Below, piece by piece: positions 6,070 through 8,811 of a DNA stretch of 8,811 bases. The translations under genes and the position numbers were made by a program. The stretch comes from Bacteroidales bacterium (GTDB lineage Bacteria; Bacteroidota; Bacteroidia; Bacteroidales; UBA932), in contig JAFZFL010000075.1 of the NCBI GenBank assembly GCA_017555925.1, positions 1 through 8,811 of the forward strand. Reading direction: 5' to 3'. How positions within the stretch are numbered: the stretch's first letter is position 1; every line of letters begins with the position of its first letter. The notes under the pieces are model-generated. The model did no database searches. It saw only the letters and a program-made list of their open reading frames with translations, and had not been told where the DNA came from.

Positions 6070-7659
6070 TTAGTTGTTCTTTTCCTCTTCAATTACTCTC
6101 TCAATCACATTGTCTACCCTGTTTATATATGGATAGAACGCATCATCATCAAGTGTTGAGTATCTTCCAAAAAGTCCTTTTATCTGAGTGACTATAAACT
6201 CTTTGGAACGTTGCCACTCCCCTGCCTTGGGCACAATGCCGTTAGCCTTGGCAAAAGCAAGGAAACCGCCCTCAATATCTATTGACGCAATCAGCTGTTC
6301 AAGTTGTTCAAAATCCTTGACCTCCCTCAACTGGCTTCTGTAAGCATCTGACAATTTTATACTGTACTTCACTTGAAGGCTCTTTTTGTTTACAGCCACA
6401 AGGAAGTTTGTAATACCTACAGTATCAATAGGCACAAATATATCCGGAATAATTCCTCCACCTCCATATACAACCTTACCCTTTGGTGTAACAAACTTAA
6501 GAGAGTCATTTCGTCTTATACTGTCGGCCACCGTCATCTCCCCATGCTGGTATCGCTCAATTATATCATACTGATAATCTTTAGAATATGGCTTCTGTAT
6601 ACATCTGCCTGTTGGAGTATAAAAACGGGCAACCGTCAGTCTTATTCCAGATTTGTCGGTAAAATATATTGGTTCCTGAACAAGTCCTTTGCCAAATGAA
6701 CGTCTTCCTACAATAGTACCCCTGTCGTTATCTTGAATGGCACCTGCAAAAATTTCACTTGAGGATGCAGAGTTTTCATTTATAAGAACATAGAGCTTAA
6801 CATCCTGCATCTTGCCACGCCCGTCGGCATGAAAATCCTGCCTTTTTCTATGAAGGCCATCCATATATACTATAAGTTCATCTTTAGCCAGGAACTCATT
6901 TGAAAGGAGCAATGCCTGATCCAAATATCCTCCCGAATTGTCTCTCAAATCAAATATGAGACTCTTTACACCCTTCTCCTTCAATTTTGCCAAAGCCTTA
7001 TCAATCTCACTATAACTTGTTCTGGCAAACTTTGACAATTTCATATAACCTAAAGTATCATTTATCATATAGGCCACATCTACACTCTTTACCGGGATAT
7101 TATCTCTCTTAATTGAAAACGAAACAAGCTCATCCAGATCATCACGTTTCACACCCACCTTTACTATTGTACCACGCGGGCCCTTCAGACGTTTGATAAT
7201 TGAGTCTTGCGGCATCTTCACACCTGCAATATTCTCACCTTCAACTGTTATTATTCTGTCTCCCGACAGCAGACCAGCCCTTTCTGAGGGGCCACCCGGA
7301 ATAACACTTATAACCACCACAGTATCATTGGGAACATTGAACTGTATTCCAATACCACTGAAATTGCCGGTAAGAGACTCATCCGCCACTTCAAGCTCTT
7401 CTGGGGGAAGATATACAGAGTGGGGATCGAGATTCTGCATTATATGGGGCAACGTCTTCTCTATAATATCCTTATAATCGATAGAATCTACATAATGCTG
7501 TTCTATCTGATTGAGAATAAGCATAAGTTTGTCCCATCTATGGTCATTTACCGCCACCTTTTCGGGTCGCTTGTCACACATACGCAACAGCAACAACAGC
7601 ATCAGCAAAATAGTAAAGAGGGGTAATATTTTAACTAACCTGTCAATGAATTTTTTCAT
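6070..7659 (-). CDS. S41 family carboxy-terminal processing protease with PDZ domain
   Basis: This is a 529-residue CtpA/Prc-type serine protease that would act on proteins in the periplasm or envelope, often trimming or degrading substrates recognised by their C-termini. Residues 1-30 hold a basic start and one hydrophobic helix (ILPLFTILLMLLLLL), an uncleaved anchor or signal segment. A PDZ domain covers about 90-175 (FSGIGIQF carboxylate-binding loop, GGPSERAGLLSGDRI). The peptidase domain follows, with DLRDNSGGYL (237-246) and the catalytic Ser-Lys pair: Ser299 in NENSASSSEI and Lys324 in GRRSFGKGLVQ, with Gln328 four residues on, as in the CtpB family. A C-terminal extension of about 130 residues of unknown role follows the core. 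It lies 15 bases after the deaminase and 18 bases before rpiB, in the same unit. The symbol ctpA would be reasonable, but paralogues are common in Bacteroidota. Confidence 0.95.
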   Translation of the reverse strand: MKKFIDRLVKILPLFTILLMLLLLLRMCDKRPEKVAVNDHRWDKLMLILNQIEQHYVDSIDYKDIIEKTLPHIMQNLDPHSVYLPPEELEVADESLTGNFSGIGIQFNVPNDTVVVISVIPGGPSERAGLLSGDRIITVEGENIAGVKMPQDSIIKRLKGPRGTIVKVGVKRDDLDELVSFSIKRDNIPVKSVDVAYMINDTLGYMKLSKFARTSYSEIDKALAKLKEKGVKSLIFDLRDNSGGYLDQALLLSNEFLAKDELIVYMDGLHRKRQDFHADGRGKMQDVKLYVLINENSASSSEIFAGAIQDNDRGTIVGRRSFGKGLVQEPIYFTDKSGIRLTVARFYTPTGRCIQKPYSKDYQYDIIERYQHGEMTVADSIRRNDSLKFVTPKGKVVYGGGGIIPDIFVPIDTVGITNFLVAVNKKSLQVKYSIKLSDAYRSQLREVKDFEQLEQLIASIDIEGGFLAFAKANGIVPKAGEWQRSKEFIVTQIKGLFGRYSTLDDDAFYPYINRVDNVIERVIEEEKNN

Positions 7660-7674
7660 TGGAGAAATTTTAAA

Positions 7675-8103
7675 TTAAACTAATTTTTCAGTTTCAATCT
7701 GCAATACCTCTATACCGGCACGCTCCATAAGCTCCAGACCGTCGGTAATCCTGTATGAATCCCTGTACACAACTCTCCTTATACCTGATTGAATTATGAG
7801 TTTGGCACACTCTACACAAGGAGCTGCTGTAACATATAGGGTAGCGCCATCACTGCTGTTGTTTGATTTTGCAACTTTTGTAATAGCATTGGCCTCAGCA
7901 TGAAGAACATATGGTTTTGTTATACCATTTTCATCTTCACACACATTTTCAAAGCCACAAGGAGTGCCATTATAACCATCAGATATTATCATCCTGTCCT
8001 TTACAATAAGTGCCCCCACCTTGCGTCTCTGGCAATAAGAGTTTTCTGCCCAAACTCCAGCCATTGTCAAATAGCTCTTATCAAATTGGTATTGTTTGTC
8101 CAT
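7675..8103 (-). CDS. Deoxycytidylate (dCMP) deaminase
   Basis: This is a 142-residue zinc-dependent deaminase of the cytidine deaminase fold. It converts dCMP to dUMP, supplying thymidylate synthase. The zinc-binding and proton-transfer site is complete: HAEANAI (68-74, His68 and Glu70) and APCVECAKLI (94-103, Cys96 and Cys99). The N-terminal RRKVGALIV and SDGYNGTPCGFENVCED segments (26-57) are typical of dCMP deaminases, including the ComEB type, and separate it from cytidine or tRNA-adenosine deaminases. Start is the ATG at 8103, ten bases after the upstream ligase gene. It is preceded by the only clear Shine-Dalgarno sequence in the window. Allosteric control by dCTP/dTTP is known for some members of the family, but I cannot tell from the sequence whether it applies here. 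Confidence 0.94.
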   Translation of the reverse strand: MDKQYQFDKSYLTMAGVWAENSYCQRRKVGALIVKDRMIISDGYNGTPCGFENVCEDENGITKPYVLHAEANAITKVAKSNNSSDGATLYVTAAPCVECAKLIIQSGIRRVVYRDSYRITDGLELMERAGIEVLQIETEKLV

Positions 8104-8110
8104 TTCTCCT
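8104..8110 (-). promoter_or_regulatory. Shine-Dalgarno-like site before the dCMP deaminase
   Basis: AGGAG (8110-8106 on the minus strand) followed by AA stands directly before the ATG at 8103. The other eight genes with visible starts have only A/T-rich sequence there, as expected for Bacteroidota, where translation rarely uses this pairing. The spacing of two bases is shorter than the optimum in other bacteria, so it may not work as a ribosome site. Confidence 0.4.
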
Positions 8111-8113
8111 GTA

Positions 8114-8811
8114 TTATTGATACATATAACGTTTTATACTCTTTTTTGGAGTCTTTTCAAACTCCTCAGGCATAATCCTCACATGTGCTATCTTCTGATA
8201 ATTTGGCATATCCTCATTAACTTGAGCTATATTCTCCTCCATTTTTCTCTGAAGTGCAGCTGCATCTATTTTATCGGCATTGGCTTTATCCATATCCGGA
8301 TAAATAAGAGCCACCAATTGTCCCTTATCCTCAATTACCAACGACTCAACTACATAAGGCATATTATTGATTGCACTCTCTATCTCCTCAGGATATATAT
8401 TCTGACCGCTTGGTCCCAAAAGCATACTCTTGCATCTTCCTCTGATATATAGGAAACCATCAGCATCAATCACACCCATATCGCCAGTCTTGAACCAGCC
8501 ATCCTCTGTAAACACATCGGCAGTTGCCTCTTCATTATTGTAGTAACCCAACATAACATTTGCGCCCCTTACCTGAATCTCTCCAGGTATATTCTGCTGA
8601 TCTGCCGAGTCAATTCTTACCTCCATACGTGGTGCAGGTCTGCCGCATGAATAGAGACGTGCCTCACTCCATGGAGCATATGTTATGATTGGAGCACACT
8701 CCGTCATACCATAACCTATTGTATAAGGGAACTTTATCTTATGGAAGAACTCATCAGCCTCCCTATTGAATGCAGCTCCTCCAATGATAACCTCTGCAAA
8801 GTTGCCACCAA
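8114..8811 (-). CDS. Long-chain acyl-CoA ligase / AMP-binding enzyme (partial, N-terminus beyond the right edge)
   Basis: These are the last 231 residues of an adenylate-forming ligase, probably a long-chain fatty acid-CoA ligase that activates a fatty acid with ATP and joins it to coenzyme A. The frame is open to the right edge. Visible motifs in order are the VIIGGAAFNREADEFF segment, GYGMTECAP (adenine binding), GEIQVRGANVMLGYYNNEEAT, FKTGDMGVIDADGFLYIRGR (the Asp that holds the ATP ribose) and the hinge SGQNIYPEEIE. The C-terminal lysine loop is EKTPKKSIKRYMYQ, a divergent form of the common TxxGKIxR motif, so one of its lysines would be the adenylation lysine. The missing N-terminal part would hold the phosphate-binding loop. 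It is the first visible gene of the block leading to truB, ten bases ahead of the dCMP deaminase. The acyl substrate is unknown, and an acyl-ACP synthetase is possible. Confidence 0.9.
   Translation of the reverse strand, partial: GGNFAEVIIGGAAFNREADEFFHKIKFPYTIGYGMTECAPIITYAPWSEARLYSCGRPAPRMEVRIDSADQQNIPGEIQVRGANVMLGYYNNEEATADVFTEDGWFKTGDMGVIDADGFLYIRGRCKSMLLGPSGQNIYPEEIESAINNMPYVVESLVIEDKGQLVALIYPDMDKANADKIDAAALQRKMEENIAQVNEDMPNYQKIAHVRIMPEEFEKTPKKSIKRYMYQ

Noticed and set aside
8096..8452. Plus-strand open frame opposite the acyl-CoA ligase
   Set aside because: The opposite strand carries clear AMP-binding motifs; the hydrophobic translation is typical of the reverse of such sequence.
1..8811. 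CRISPR array, insertion sequence, tRNA genes, toxin-antitoxin or other defence genes
   Set aside because: No repeated spacers, transposase motifs, terminal inverted repeats, cloverleaf-like segments or toxin/antitoxin families were seen; coding is nearly continuous on one strand with housekeeping genes.

Overview
This window looks like an ordinary housekeeping stretch of a chromosome from the Bacteroidota, most likely the order Bacteroidales. That placement is an inference from three things. The protein variants look Bacteroidales-like (the GSGNG loop of RpiB, the GLGHF motif of QueA, and an ExbB homologue that begins with a secretory-type leader). Shine-Dalgarno sites are absent in front of all but one gene. 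Base composition is moderate to AT-rich, with AT-rich gaps. Genus cannot be fixed by eye. All nine recognisable genes lie on the minus strand, so transcription runs from high to low coordinates. No gap exceeds about 110 bases, and I see no mobile element, tRNA, rRNA, CRISPR array or plus-strand gene.

Layout in transcription order. Block A (8811 to 4877) holds the C-terminal part of a long-chain acyl-CoA ligase, then a dCMP deaminase, an S41 carboxy-terminal processing protease, rpiB and truB. The gaps are 10, 15, 18 and 2 bases, which looks like one transcription unit ending at a hairpin terminator (4837-4868). Block B is queA alone (4791-3742), with a hairpin terminator on each side, so it is probably its own unit. 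Block C (3647 to 664) is dprA, tatD and ansA with gaps of 15 and 11 bases. Block D starts at 552 with exbB, after a 111-base very AT-rich gap, and runs off the left end. In Bacteroidota exbB usually opens an exbB-exbD(-tonB) cluster.

Functionally the genes are a mixed set. Two act on tRNA (truB for pseudouridine 55, queA for queuosine). One feeds dTMP synthesis (dCMP deaminase) and one serves the pentose phosphate pathway (rpiB). One activates fatty acids, one is an envelope protease, dprA protects single-stranded DNA and loads RecA, tatD is a metal-dependent nuclease, ansA breaks down asparagine, and exbB belongs to the proton-driven motor that energises TonB-dependent outer-membrane uptake. 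They do not form one pathway; the grouping looks like conserved local gene order.

The points most worth a second look are regulatory. A strong terminator lies inside the apparent 5' extension of dprA and therefore decides its start. A Bacteroidota-type TAnnTTTG sequence sits within that terminator stem. The codon choice of exbB differs clearly from its neighbours. One isolated Shine-Dalgarno sequence precedes the deaminase. I found no convincing undescribed system.
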